From Deinococcus hopiensis KR-140 (GTDB lineage Bacteria; Deinococcota; Deinococci; Deinococcales; Deinococcaceae), in contig NZ_FWWU01000010.1 of the NCBI RefSeq assembly GCF_900176165.1, forward strand, positions 229,063-293,062: DNA of 64,000 nt, written 5' to 3'. The position numbers and the translations under genes were made by a program. The notes beneath the pieces were generated by a model, which was given only the letters and a program-made list of their open reading frames with translations, did no database searches and was not told where the DNA came from. Of the stretch, positions 53,955-63,249 are shown piece by piece (position 1 is the first letter of the stretch; the number at the start of each line of letters is the position of its first letter).

Positions 53955-54030
53955 AGGTGCGTGCATCCCAGATACACCCAACTGGGGCCGGCTTATCCAC
54001 TTCCTTCAGACGTTTTGAAGAGGAGTCAGC
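53955..54030 (+). repeat. Repeat D copy 1
   Basis: About 76 bp similar to 55864-55945: GCATCCCAGATACACCCA, CTGGGGCCGGCTT and a CAGACGTTTTGAAG-GTCAG end that can pair. Non-coding. The surrounding 53791-54077 has no other feature. Confidence 0.65.
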
Positions 54031-54077
54031 CCCGGGGCTGAACAAGCGCAGGCGCCTCACATCTCGCGGCGTGCCGC

Positions 54078-54854
54078 TCAGCCTGCGCTGGAGGGCCCGC
54101 GGTGTGCCTCCGCGAGTTCGTCATGCACCTGCGTGATGCGCGCCGCCTGCGCTGGAGACAACCCCCGTCCCACCCACCGGAGCACTCGCGCCAACCCGGC
54201 ATCCTCCAACTCCGGCATCAGTGTGCGGGCCGCTTCCTCCGCTTCCGTGGCCCGCTCGCCCAGTTCTTCCCGCAACTTCTCTAACTTCTTCGACGAGAAC
54301 GCGTCCCGTCCACTCCGCACACCCGCGTAGTCGCTGAAGGAGGCCTCCTCCCCAAGAGCAATGAGGTCCTCCAACGTCTTCACCTTCGCGCGCGGCGACG
54401 CCGCAGGCGCGGCCACCTCTGCGGCAGGAGCGGGAACAGCCGGCGTCTTCGCGGTGCCTTCCAACAGGGGCACTTCCTCGGGCTGCCTCGCGGACGCAAT
54501 CAGTTCCGTCACCTGCATGGGCAGGAACCAGGCCACCAAACTGCCCGATTCCCCCGGCACCACCGGGGAATGCCGGAGAACTTGCCCCACCGGCGTGCGA
54601 ACAATCACGCCGGCAAAACGCTGCCGTCCATCGTGCTCCCGAAAGGCAAACACCACTTGATCCAGAGCTGGACGCCCGTGCGGACTGGGCTGGTCGATCT
54701 CCGCGGACAGCGCCGCTAAACGGTCGATCGTACCCGCCGCTTCGGGCGTCAGCATCAGGGCGCGGGCACGCGCGGGGCTGCATCGCCACTCGCCCTCGCG
54801 TTCCTGCACATCCTCAGTCCGACGGAGTTGAACCACAATAAACGGGACGATCAT
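54078..54854 (-). CDS. Protein of unknown function
   Basis: 258 residues from ATG 54854. Residues 1-110 look like one compact domain (MIVPFIVVQLRRTEDVQEREGEW ... VVFAFREHDGRQRFAGVIVRTPVGQVLRHSP). A Pro/Ala linker (TPAVPAPAAEVAAPAASPRA) joins it to a helical C-terminus (LRWVGRGLSPAQAARITQVHDELAEA). GC-rich third positions and good length make it a real gene. The family is unknown. It is transcribed after the small membrane protein at 54888 with a 33-base gap, so probably one operon. Confidence 0.75.
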   Translation of the reverse strand: MIVPFIVVQLRRTEDVQEREGEWRCSPARARALMLTPEAAGTIDRLAALSAEIDQPSPHGRPALDQVVFAFREHDGRQRFAGVIVRTPVGQVLRHSPVVPGESGSLVAWFLPMQVTELIASARQPEEVPLLEGTAKTPAVPAPAAEVAAPAASPRAKVKTLEDLIALGEEASFSDYAGVRSGRDAFSSKKLEKLREELGERATEAEEAARTLMPELEDAGLARVLRWVGRGLSPAQAARITQVHDELAEAHRGPSSAG

Positions 54855-54887
54855 AACGCGAGCGTAGCAGGGTCAACCCGTCAGCGC

Positions 54888-55133
54888 TCAATCCAGAGCG
54901 TGCCGCTGCCGAGACCGAATCGCCACGAACAGCATGCTCACGAATATGAGTAGCGCCCCTGGCACAAGGGCCAACGCCAGACCCCATCCCGCGAGAAACG
55001 CCCCGAGGACACCTATAACTCCCGCTCCCATGATCTGGAACTTGCGGTGCCGAAGGGAGACCCGCACACACCGGGCGAGGTAGCGCTCACGCTGTTCGCG
55101 CTCCTCTTGGCCGAAACCCTCCAGCATGTCCAT
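54888..55133 (-). CDS. Small two-helix membrane protein
   Basis: 81 residues from ATG 55133. A charged N-terminus (MDMLEGFGQEEREQRERYLARCVRVSLRHRK) precedes two membrane helices (FQIMGAGVIGVLGAFLAGWGLALALVPGALLIFVSMLFVAI) and a basic tail. No family is recognised. It is probably the first gene of a two-gene operon with 54078. Confidence 0.7.
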   Translation of the reverse strand: MDMLEGFGQEEREQRERYLARCVRVSLRHRKFQIMGAGVIGVLGAFLAGWGLALALVPGALLIFVSMLFVAIRSRQRHALD

Positions 55134-55863
55134 GCTATGCCCTCCAACCTCATCCTAATCCTCAAGCTCAGTCCTTACCGGGGTGCACAACGGCTGCACC
55201 ACCCCTTGCTTGCCCGGCAGTACCCAACACTCCAGCCCGAAAAATGAGGCCCCCTCCAAATCCAGCGCCCGCCGTAGCGAGAAAGGCTGCTGCATTTCCC
55301 TGCGTGGACGCCAGAACGGCATAGGTCAGGGGCCTGATTTCCCTTCGGAACGCGGGAGGAGAGCGGCCAAGGTGCACCGTGAGGTGGGGGAGGAATGCAA
55401 AAGGAGGTCTTGGAGGGGATCCACACCCTGCCAAAACGCAAACACCCGCGGTGTCCGTGTGCTCTGCGCCTGACGCCTTGTTGCGATTCCCGAACCTCTC
55501 CGGTCGGACACGCCCAGATGAACGCCGCAGTGACGACCGTGAACAGCGCCTTGACGCGCTCCGGCCGAGTGGGCCCCGCATCTTCCACAGCAGAAGCGCG
55601 TTGACGTCACGCTGTCCGAATCTCCAGTTGATTGGTCGGGAATCAGGCCGAGTTCGCCCTCCGGGGGCAAGAACACGGCAAAGCGCGGGGACAGCGCTTC
55701 GGGCAACGAGAATGGCATGTTCTCAAGACGCTGGTACCGCGTTTTTCCACTTCCAGGCAGGGGAACGGCATACTTCAGCGGGTACAGGACCGCCGTTGGC
55801 GCCTGGGTCATCCCCAGCATCGGCGCCGGTGAAGACCGACTGGCGTCGGGCGCCCCGGCTCCT
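55134..55863. other. Region with a possible truncated small gene
   Basis: On the minus strand, from ATG 55811, ~65 codons look protein-like (MTQAPTAVLYPLKYAVPLPGSGKTRYQRLENMPFSLPEALSPRFAVFLPPEG) before the frame loses character near 55610. Another minus-strand frame around 55200-55590 has short even segments. No family is recognised, so this is probably a decayed gene. Confidence 0.4.
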
Positions 55864-55945
55864 GGGTGCTTTCATCGCAGATACACCCGACTGGGGCCGG
55901 CTTTTTCACGCCTCCCTGACGTTCTGAAGGGGGCGTCAGGCCCAG
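55864..55945 (+). repeat. Repeat D copy 2
   Basis: Matches 53955-54030: TTCATCGCAGATACACCCGA, CTGGGGCCGGCTTTTTCAC and a CTGACG ... CGTCAG hairpin (55917-55940). Nothing else is recognised in 55946-56234. Confidence 0.65.
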
Positions 55946-56234
55946 CACATCCACAACTCCACACGGAGACTGCGAATTATGCGCAACAAGAGGGCGTCCC
56001 TCAGGGGGATCTGCCCCCCATCTAGCACACAGGCCTTTGTGCAGGGGCTGGATGGCCGGGGAGAGAACGTGGTGGTCATGGACTCGGTAGGACCCACGGG
56101 GGACTTTCACCGCGGAGTTCTATTCCACACCCCTGCCGCATCTGGCCTGAAGCTGCCGAGTTCGCTTCCACACCAGCAGATAGCGCAATCGGTGTATTGC
56201 TCAGCCGGGAGGGGCGAGAGACAATCCCGGCGAC

Positions 56235-56834
56235 ATGGAACCGGAACGCCACGAACTGATGCCCACCGACGCCCCTCTCAGCCAAGCGCAGGTCGAGGCA
56301 GCCTTCGTCGGCGGGATGCCGAAGCTCACCAGCAAACTGCAAGTCGTTGACTACAACCCGGAGTGGCCGCAGTGGTACGAGCGGGAAGCGGCAAGGCTGC
56401 GTGCCCTGCTGGGGGAGCGCGTCAGGGCACTGGATCACGTCGGCTCGACGTCGGTCCCTGGCTTGGCTGCCAAACCAACCATCGACGTGGACCTGACCTT
56501 GGACGATTCTGCGGATGAAGCCGCGTATGTGCCTGTCCTGGAAGCGGCAGGGTACCGGCTGACGATTCGCGAGCCGGAGTGGCACGAACACCGCTTGTTC
56601 AAGGGGCCGGACACGGACATCAATCTGCACGTGTGGACGGTGGGGAGCCCGGAGGCGCAGCGGCACCTCATCTTTCGTGACTGGCTCCGGGCAAATGAGA
56701 CGGACCGGGGGGCGTACGGGGAGCATAAGAAGGCCGTCGCGGAGCGTGAGTACGAGTACGCGTTTCAATACAACAACGGCAAAGCTGCGTTGTTGCGCGA
56801 AATTCTGGCTCGGGCACTGGCCGCTTCCGTTTAG
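56235..56834 (+). CDS. GrpB-family (UPF0157) nucleotidyltransferase-like protein
   Basis: 199 residues from ATG 56235. The family core starts VVDYNPEWPQWYEREAARLRALLGERVRALDHVGSTSVPGLAAKPTIDVDLTLDD, with the GSTSVPG loop and paired Asp that define the polymerase-beta-like fold. It continues EPEWHEHRLFKGPDTDINLHVW and HLIFRDWLRANETDRGAYGEHKKAVAERE ... NNGKAALLREIL. The molecular function is not established; a nucleotide transfer is expected from the fold. It is complete, and its TAG stop is made of the first three bases of MITE-A copy 5. Confidence 0.92.
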   Translation: MEPERHELMPTDAPLSQAQVEAAFVGGMPKLTSKLQVVDYNPEWPQWYEREAARLRALLGERVRALDHVGSTSVPGLAAKPTIDVDLTLDDSADEAAYVPVLEAAGYRLTIREPEWHEHRLFKGPDTDINLHVWTVGSPEAQRHLIFRDWLRANETDRGAYGEHKKAVAEREYEYAFQYNNGKAALLREILARALAASV

Positions 56835-56957
56835 AGCAGTTGTCCGAATGGCGCCGCGCGTGGAAGGGGCAGCCCTCACGGCGCCCCATTCTCCCCCGTG
56901 CGCATTCCGCTCGCCAGGCCCGGTCCAAAAGAAGCCCGCACGTTGACACATGCTCTA
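56832..56957 (+). repeat. MITE-A copy 5 (best preserved)
   Basis: 126 bp from TAGAGCAGTTGTCCGAATGG to TTGACACATGCTCTA, with TA at both outer ends as expected for a TA target duplication. The left TAG is the stop codon of the GrpB gene. Confidence 0.92.
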
Positions 56958-57775
56958 CATCCCGCTTGAGGGCCGTTGGACAGAGACGCTTTTCCGACAC
57001 TGAAGTTATTCCGACGGCTGGGTCCATGCGCGGAGGCCTCCAGGCAACTGCCGTCCACCTCTCCAGATCAGGAGGATGGCCAGGGCGACCAGACAACCGC
57101 GAGGGCCGGGGGGCAGGCGAGACGATCCGCCATCCGCGGCCACGCGCGCCGCGCGCTCCTCCTCGACTGCCCGTGCAAAGCAGGACCCAGAAGGCCTGTC
57201 ACCGCCCCCGCGCCCGGCTGGGGTCCGTTCACCCGGAGCAGGTCCACATGCACTTCCGCCGCCACCCGGCGGCTCACGTTCGTGAACACCCGCCGGTCTC
57301 CCGGTTCCTGGTGGAGCTGACTGCGCGGCCACGCAGCGGGGTCAACCTGATCCCGCTTCACTCCCACCACCATCCCCACTCAGCGACCTCTACCGCAACG
57401 TCCTGTTCCAGTACGGCTTCCTGCGCCCCCAGTCCCACCGGTCGGGCCCTCGTGACCTGTACGCCTGGTGCCCCCTCGCGCTCTTCTGCGCTGAAACCAC
57501 GCGGGCCATTGACCGCGCTCCAGCCTACCCCCTGCGCATCGCCCGCGCTTCAGACGGCCAGAGGCCGCCGGGCACCAGATACAACCACTGCGCGCGCAAG
57601 TGCCCGAACACCACCCGTGCCGCCAACCTCGCGTCCACCGCTTCCGGCGACTGGCGTTGTAGACGCTGGCAGAGGCGACGGGCACCCGGAAGCTGAGGCG
57701 GCTTCCGAGGACCGCGCCTCTGCGCCTGGCGGTGAGAATCAGGCTGCCGTTCAGGGCGGGGGCGTTCTCGGCGGC
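56958..57775. other. No confident gene; scrambled coding fragments
   Basis: Frames on both strands are long because of high GC, but only short segments look like protein, for example SDLYRNVLFQYGFLRPQSHRSGPRDLYAWCPLALF (about 57380-57490). No family is recognised. It is decayed sequence. Confidence 0.4.
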
Positions 57776-57884
57776 CTTCCATACGGTTTGGGAGTCATCC
57801 GCTCTGTCCCCGCTGCTGCGCAGCGCTGCACTTCCGCTCGGGTTCATCCGTAATTTCATCACGGATGAACCCCAATCCTTATTT
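57776..57884 (-). repeat. MITE-B copy 9
   Basis: A short reverse copy: CCATACGGTTTGGGAGTCATCC, GCTGCGCAGCGCTGCACTTC and a perfect 12-bp hairpin GGGTTCATCCGT ... ACGGATGAACCC (57839-57871). Confidence 0.8.
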
Positions 57885-58092
57885 CCTGTGCCCACTGCGT
57901 CAATCCCCGCGACGCCACCTCCTTCCACCAGCATCCGCTCCCAGAAGGAGCAAAACGGCGGAGGGTTGTGCACCGCGGCTATGGCCGCGCCCCAGGGGGT
58001 TGAGAAGCGCTGCCTGGGGCGCGTGGACCGGGGCGACCCTCCTGGAGGTGGCCCCGGTTCTGCCGGACGGGGTTGCGGGACGTGCCCTCCCG

Positions 58093-60150
58093 CTACGGTG
58101 GCGGCAACCGGGCAAAGGCAGCGACAAGGGTGGGATCAAATCCGCGTCCAGACTCGGCCACGATCTCGGCCAGGGCTTCGGCGTGGCTCCAGGCAGGCTT
58201 GTAAGGGCGCTCGGAGGTGAGGGCGTCGTACACATCGGCAATCTGGAAGATGCGGGCGAGCAGCGGAATGTCGTCTCCAGCCTGCCCGTTGGGGTAGCCG
58301 CGCCCGTTCCAGCGCTCGTGGTGGTGCCGAACGATCTCCAGCACGGGCATGGGGATAAAGTCGAGCGCCGAGAGCAGGGCCACGCCGGTCAGGACGTGGC
58401 TTTTCATGATCTCCCACTCGTCGGGAGTAAAGTGACCGGGTTTGAGCAGCACCGCGTCGGGGATGGCGATCTTGCCCACATCATGCAGGTAACTCCCCCA
58501 GCGCAGGTGCTTGATCTCGTCCTCGCTCAGGTTGAGGGACCGCCCCAGGCGTAGCGCGAGGGTTGTTACGCGGTCGATATGGCCTTTGGTCTCGTAGTCG
58601 CGGTACTCCAGCGTCAGGCCGATGGCGCGCAGCACCGCCTCGTGGTTCTGGCGCAACTCGTCGAGGTGCAGCGCCCGCTCCAGCGCCCGCTCGACCCGGC
58701 GGGCGACCGCCTCGAAGAAGCGCACGTCCTCTGGGCGGACGGTCACGGGACCCGAAAAGCTGCCGAGGATCAGCGCTCCGTAGAGCGCATTTTTTCGGTA
58801 CAGCGGCGCCGCGAGCAGGGTGCGGGGCGCGCCGTCCGCGACGTGCTGCGCGGCGCGGCTCCAGGTGAGGTAGTCGGGAACGTGAAAGAGGTGGGGCTCG
58901 GCGAGCATGGAGCCGAGCAGCCCCTCGCCGGGCTTCAGGGGGGCGCCTTGCCCCACGCGCGCGAACGCCCGCGAGTACTGCCCCACGGCGAGGCGGTGGT
59001 GGAGCCGCCCGCCCCCCACCACCGCGAGCATGCCCGACTCCAGCTGGGTGAGGCCCAGCATGGCCTCCAGCGCCTCACGGGCGATATCCTCGGGGTCGTT
59101 CAGGGTTTCGAGCCGCCCGGAGAGTTCGGCCACCCGGCGGTAGCGCTCGGCCTCCACGCGGGTCAGCGCCAGGGCCTCCAACCGCCCCACCGCCGCGCCC
59201 ACCGCCTGCGCGAGGGCTTCGAGCGTGTAGCGGTCCATCTCCACGAGGTCGCCGCCCGCCGCCGCCGTGTTGGCCGACAGCACACCGATAAGTTCGCCCA
59301 GCGCGTCGGTCAGCGGCACCCCCACGTACGCCGCCCGTACGGGCTCGCCCGTCAGAAAGACCGTGTCTGCTTCGGCGGCCACGTCCGGGACGTATACCGG
59401 CGCGCCCGAATCCACCACCCGCCATGCCAAACCCGCAGGCCGCAGCAGGCGCCGCCCGAGTGAGCGGGCCACCACCTCGCTCGCCCCTCCGGTGCCCGCG
59501 GCGCCCGTGATCTCCAGGTATTCGGTGCCCGCCTCGTCCCAGCCCCGCACGAGCAGCATCGTCATGGAAGCCATCGTCTGGCGTAGCCCTTCTTCAAGCG
59601 CGAGTTGATGGACGTCGCGCACGGTGTTGGCGGGCCGCAGCGCTTCGTGGGCGCGGGCCGCGGCCTCCAGCCGTACCTTGGCCTGCTGTCCCGGAGACCC
59701 GGCCCGCGCCCGTTCCAGCGCGTCCGCGCCCGACTCGGCCAGCAGGTCCAGGCCCCACGTGCGCGGTGCGGAGGCCGGAACGAGCAGAAGGGCGAGTACC
59801 CTGCCCCCCACGCTGCACAGCGGCCACCTCGCGTGGTCGGCGCCCAGCCCCAGAAGCGCGCCCTTGCGCGGCCCTCCCTCTCCGGCCACCGCCACGACCC
59901 GGGCAAGCTCCCCCTCCTTCACCTCCACGCCGTCCCACAGCGCCACCGCGCTCCAGCGCCCACACGAGAGCCGCAGCGCGCCCTCGGCCAGGCGGTCCGC
60001 CACCTCGTGAGGGGTGGTCGCCTCGCGCAGCGAGTGCAGGCCAACCAGGAGGGCGCCCTGCGCCAGCCCGTCCACCACCTGCGCAAAGGCAGACTTTTCC
60101 ACCGCAGGGTCGCGGCGTCGGCGCACACGGGACCTAGAACGGTGGAGCAT
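58093..60150 (-). CDS. GAF-HD-GYP cyclic di-GMP phosphodiesterase
   Basis: 685 residues, soluble. The first ~200 residues are a degenerate GAF-like domain; a second GAF spans ~200-345 (TMLLVRGWDEAGTEYLEI ... YVGVPLTDALGELIGVLSAN), and a third ~350-500 (LGLTQLESGMLAVVGGGRL ... TLLAAPLYRKNALYGALILG). The HD-GYP domain fills the C-terminus: LTLEYRDYETKGHIDRVTTLALRLGR, GSYLHDVGKIAIPDAVLLKPG (HD plus the conserved Lys), MKSHVLTGVALL, HHHERWNGRGYPNGQAGDDIP (HH...GYP) and RIFQIADVYDALTSERPYKPAW. These are the metal ligands of active c-di-GMP phosphodiesterases. It complements the GGDEF-EAL protein at 43774. Confidence 0.95.
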   Translation of the reverse strand: MLHRSRSRVRRRRDPAVEKSAFAQVVDGLAQGALLVGLHSLREATTPHEVADRLAEGALRLSCGRWSAVALWDGVEVKEGELARVVAVAGEGGPRKGALLGLGADHARWPLCSVGGRVLALLLVPASAPRTWGLDLLAESGADALERARAGSPGQQAKVRLEAAARAHEALRPANTVRDVHQLALEEGLRQTMASMTMLLVRGWDEAGTEYLEITGAAGTGGASEVVARSLGRRLLRPAGLAWRVVDSGAPVYVPDVAAEADTVFLTGEPVRAAYVGVPLTDALGELIGVLSANTAAAGGDLVEMDRYTLEALAQAVGAAVGRLEALALTRVEAERYRRVAELSGRLETLNDPEDIAREALEAMLGLTQLESGMLAVVGGGRLHHRLAVGQYSRAFARVGQGAPLKPGEGLLGSMLAEPHLFHVPDYLTWSRAAQHVADGAPRTLLAAPLYRKNALYGALILGSFSGPVTVRPEDVRFFEAVARRVERALERALHLDELRQNHEAVLRAIGLTLEYRDYETKGHIDRVTTLALRLGRSLNLSEDEIKHLRWGSYLHDVGKIAIPDAVLLKPGHFTPDEWEIMKSHVLTGVALLSALDFIPMPVLEIVRHHHERWNGRGYPNGQAGDDIPLLARIFQIADVYDALTSERPYKPAWSHAEALAEIVAESGRGFDPTLVAAFARLPPP

Positions 60151-60533
60151 GAGCTCCAGCTTAATAGAAGATGTAGGTTGCAGCCGTTCTTGTCTTTACC
60201 TCCGGCGCCGCCTCTGACCCCGCTCGCGAATTCCTCCTGCTGCGGGGACAGACCGTCCCCACCCCGGTCCCAGGGAATGGGACCCGCAAGTGCACCCCGG
60301 CCAGGAGACCGTCTCATTCCGTTACGCTGCGCGTGGGCGCAGGGCGGTGCGCGTAGATGTGGACGCGCTTGAGCGCGGCAGTGCGGTGCTCCTCAGCCCG
60401 CGTAAGCCCTCCAGCCCCGAACCGGGGTGCGCCGTCGTCGGCACGGTCCAGAATTGGCCAGATGTGTTCGTGCGCAGGCCTCACCCTACGCGGTGTCGCC
60501 CTCCCCGCTGACGGTGGTGTGCCAGAGTGAAGT
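60151..60533. other. Intergenic region between divergent genes
   Basis: 383 bases between the HD-GYP gene and the FUSC-type gene. No protein-like frame. Promoters of both should be here; an AT-richer patch (TTAATAGAAGATGTAGG, 60161-60177) lies close to the HD-GYP start. Confidence 0.5.
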
Positions 60534-62459
60534 ATGACGAGGCGGCGTGCCCTGGTACTCCGAATGGCTTTCGCCTTCAATGTGCGCAAGTGGCGTCCCT
60601 ACTCCGCCTTTCGCAGCTTGGTGGGGCTGGCGTTACCCGCCGTTTGGGCGGGAGTCACCGGACACACCACCTGGGGACTGCTGGCCGCGAACGGCGCCAT
60701 GAACGCCGCGCTGCCGAGCATGAACAGCGTACCGCTGCGGCGCATTCAGGTGATGCTGAGCGTCAGCGTCGGCACGGCCCTGCTGGGCACGCTTGGCGCG
60801 CTCGTCGGGCAAAACACCCTGGCTTGCACGCTGGTCACGACCCTGCTGGGCATGCTGCTGACCGGTTACAGCGCGGCGGGGGCCACCAACCTCAGCGTGG
60901 GTGTCTCCAGCACCACGACGTTCATCGTCCTGGCCGGCCTGCAGCTGCCGCCCTCATCCGCGCCTCTGAGTGGACTGCTGATCCTGGCCGGGGGACTGCT
61001 ACAGACGTTTCTGCTGGCCGTGGTCTGGCCCATCAGCCCCCGCCGTCTGGAACGCAGGGCGGTGGCGCAGGTGTACCGCTCTCAGGCCAGGCAACTGGCG
61101 GATCTACCCACCGGGCCGGGCCAGCTCCCCGAGGCCCAGAGCCTGCAAGACGCCTGGGCGGTCTTGGGAGAAATCCGCGCACAGGGCTGGAAGGACGAGC
61201 ACGCGGCCCTGCGTCACGCCCTGCAAATTGCCGAAGGGATCAGGGCGGCCCTGATCGGCTACGTGAAGGCGGACGCCGAATGCCGAGCGCATGGACAAGC
61301 GCTGTTGGCGCAGCGGACGGGTGAGGTACTGGCCCAAGCGTTGCGCCAGGTCGAAGGAAGCGTTCAGCGCGGCCAGCCCCAGCTGCGCGCCGATACGCTG
61401 ATCCGCTTGAACCGGCAGGACGACGAACTCCGTCAATCGCAGGCGGGCGAGTTGAGCCGGTGGGCAGGTCTCATCCTGAACCTGCTGAGGGATCTGAACC
61501 GTCCCCCCATTCAGATGGACGCTCCGCGTGACGGCGCGGCGGCCCCTTCCGTGTGGGCCACCCTGATGAAATTACCGCCTTTCAAGTGGGATTCGCCCGT
61601 AACGCGGCACGCCGTGAAGTACGGTCTGGTGCTGGGCCTGGCGACGCTCACCGCACGCCTGATGCAAGTTCCGCACGGGTATTGGCTGGTGCTGACGGCA
61701 GCCGTCGTCTTGCGCCAGGAGTACGCGACCACCCTCACGCGTGGAGTGGCACGGCTGGGCGGCACTGTAGCGGGGGTCCTGGGCGCGGAACTCGTCACGC
61801 TGCTCTTTCACCCGGCTGCGCCCCAACTCGCCTGGTGGAGCCTCCTGGGGTCTTTCCTGGCCTTCGCGTTTTTTCCCACTGGCTACGCGGCCTTCTCGGC
61901 TTCACTCACGCTGTACGTGGTCTTTGCCATCGCGGCCTCAGGGGCCGCAGAAAGTACCGTGATCGGCCTGAGGCTGGCGCTTACCCTGCTGGGCGGCGCG
62001 CTGGCCCTGGTTGCGGCATTGCTTTACCCCACCTGGCTGAGCATCGGCACCCGTAAGGCGTTGCGCGACGCGGCAAGCGCGCAGCTTGAGTACCTGAACA
62101 GCCTCTGCGAATTGCGGCGCACCATGACCTCAGACGCCATCGAAGCGGCGAGCGCTGCCCGTGCCCACGCCCGCGAGAAACGCCTTCAGGCGGAAAGTAC
62201 CGTGCAGGCCAGTCGGCTCGAACCCCGGTATCTGCGCCGGGCGGCGCCTGCCGCCCTCAGCAGCGCACAGGCACACGCGTACCTGCAACGGCTGAACGAT
62301 AACGCCGCTCGCGGCCTCACCCTGCATGCCAGCGCCGTGGGGAGATCAGGGCTGCAGGCCGATGGCGAACTCCGCGCGGCGATTTACGGTGCGCGAGCCC
62401 TCCTGAACGAGTTGGAAGGTCGCTGCACCACGGTCGGAACCCTCCCGCGGAGGCCGTGA
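60534..62459 (+). CDS. FUSC-family (YccS/AaeB-like) membrane transporter
   Basis: 641 residues from ATG 60534; ATG 60564 is an alternative. Two copies of a membrane block flank a soluble centre, the FUSC layout. First block ~15-160 (YSAFRSLVGLALPAVWAGVTGHTTWGLLAANGAMNAALPS, then four to five helices). Middle soluble part ~165-350 (helical, EIRAQGWKDEHAALRHALQIAEG). Second block from HAVKYGLVLGLATLTARLMQVPHGYWLVLTAAVVLRQEYATTLTRGVARLGGTVAGVLGA, the hallmark of the family. The C-terminal ~110 residues are helical. Such proteins are thought to export aromatic acids. No membrane-fusion partner gene lies nearby. Confidence 0.88.
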   Translation: MTRRRALVLRMAFAFNVRKWRPYSAFRSLVGLALPAVWAGVTGHTTWGLLAANGAMNAALPSMNSVPLRRIQVMLSVSVGTALLGTLGALVGQNTLACTLVTTLLGMLLTGYSAAGATNLSVGVSSTTTFIVLAGLQLPPSSAPLSGLLILAGGLLQTFLLAVVWPISPRRLERRAVAQVYRSQARQLADLPTGPGQLPEAQSLQDAWAVLGEIRAQGWKDEHAALRHALQIAEGIRAALIGYVKADAECRAHGQALLAQRTGEVLAQALRQVEGSVQRGQPQLRADTLIRLNRQDDELRQSQAGELSRWAGLILNLLRDLNRPPIQMDAPRDGAAAPSVWATLMKLPPFKWDSPVTRHAVKYGLVLGLATLTARLMQVPHGYWLVLTAAVVLRQEYATTLTRGVARLGGTVAGVLGAELVTLLFHPAAPQLAWWSLLGSFLAFAFFPTGYAAFSASLTLYVVFAIAASGAAESTVIGLRLALTLLGGALALVAALLYPTWLSIGTRKALRDAASAQLEYLNSLCELRRTMTSDAIEAASAARAHAREKRLQAESTVQASRLEPRYLRRAAPAALSSAQAHAYLQRLNDNAARGLTLHASAVGRSGLQADGELRAAIYGARALLNELEGRCTTVGTLPRRP

Positions 62460-62589
62460 CGGGCGACGCGCTGGAATGCGAGCGGGAACCACCGGAAAAA
62501 GTCTGCGCCCGCTCCGTTGGTGCGGCTCCTGGTGAAGTGCGAAAAAATGCCTTACTCAGTGGCGCTTTTTACCGCACCGAGGAGCAGGG

Positions 62590-62853
62590 CTAGTCTTTGC
62601 TCGGCGCCAGCAGGGGGCGTGACTGCGCGTGGTACGTCATCAAGGCGGCGGCCACAGCGGCGTGCAGGGTCAGCAGGGCAAACAGGGCGAGTCCCGGTTG
62701 CCAGGTGTACGCAATGCTGCCCACCACCTGAAAGAGCACCATGGCCAGGAGGGCCTGGGGGCGACGTTGCTCATCGTTGAGCGAGACATACCCCGCGCCA
62801 AGGATGCTGAACAGCAAGGGCAACGACAGGATTTGCAGCATGTCTTCACTCAT
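62590..62853 (-). CDS. Small integral membrane protein
   Basis: 87 residues from ATG 62853 (MSEDMLQILSLPLLFSILGAGYVSLNDEQRRPQ). Three predicted helices (LQILSLPLLFSILGAGYVSL, ALLAMVLFQVVGSIAYTW, LALFALLTLHAAVAAALMTY) and a short basic tail. No family is recognised, but the sequence is regular and the region upstream (TAATGATAAATAG) looks like a promoter. It is convergent with the FUSC gene. Confidence 0.75.
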   Translation of the reverse strand: MSEDMLQILSLPLLFSILGAGYVSLNDEQRRPQALLAMVLFQVVGSIAYTWQPGLALFALLTLHAAVAAALMTYHAQSRPLLAPSKD

Positions 62854-62956
62854 ACTTTAACTATTTATCATTACGTCTCCATCAGGTTTCTGACAGACCT
62901 GGTTTCCTGGAGACATGGAGCAGGTGCAGTTCACGTGGGGGCTTGACGCTCTCCAG

Positions 62957-63150
62957 AACGCGGGCGTCACCTCCCGAGACGACCTTACCGGTGCCGGGCG
63001 GAACGTCCTTGGGCCGCTGGCCCCTCCTGAATCTCTTGTGGGTCGCCCGCGCAAGCGCTCCTTGCGGGAAAAATTAGGGCAGCGTCTTCCCCGTCCTTTG
63101 TGGGCCGCCTGTGGGGAACGGCCCCACGATCTGCCTCCTGGCAAACGACC
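62957..63150 (+). repeat. Repeat C copy 2
   Basis: Similar to 1597-1806 over ~195 bp (GGGCCGCTGGCCCCTCCTGA, TCTTGTGGGTCGC, CAGCGTCTTCCCCGTCC, CGATCTGCCTCC). Confidence 0.7.
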
Positions 63151-63249
63151 GACCACGCCCATGGAGGCGGCCAGGCATTTGGGGCATCTGGGAACTGGTC
63201 TGAGCGCAAGAAGGACGCCCTGAGGCACCAAGCGCTGGAATCCTGGGCA

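Noticed and set aside
57240..57853. Possible gene in the GC-rich stretch before MITE-B copy 9
   Set aside because: Only short segments look like protein and they change frame repeatedly; no family could be named.
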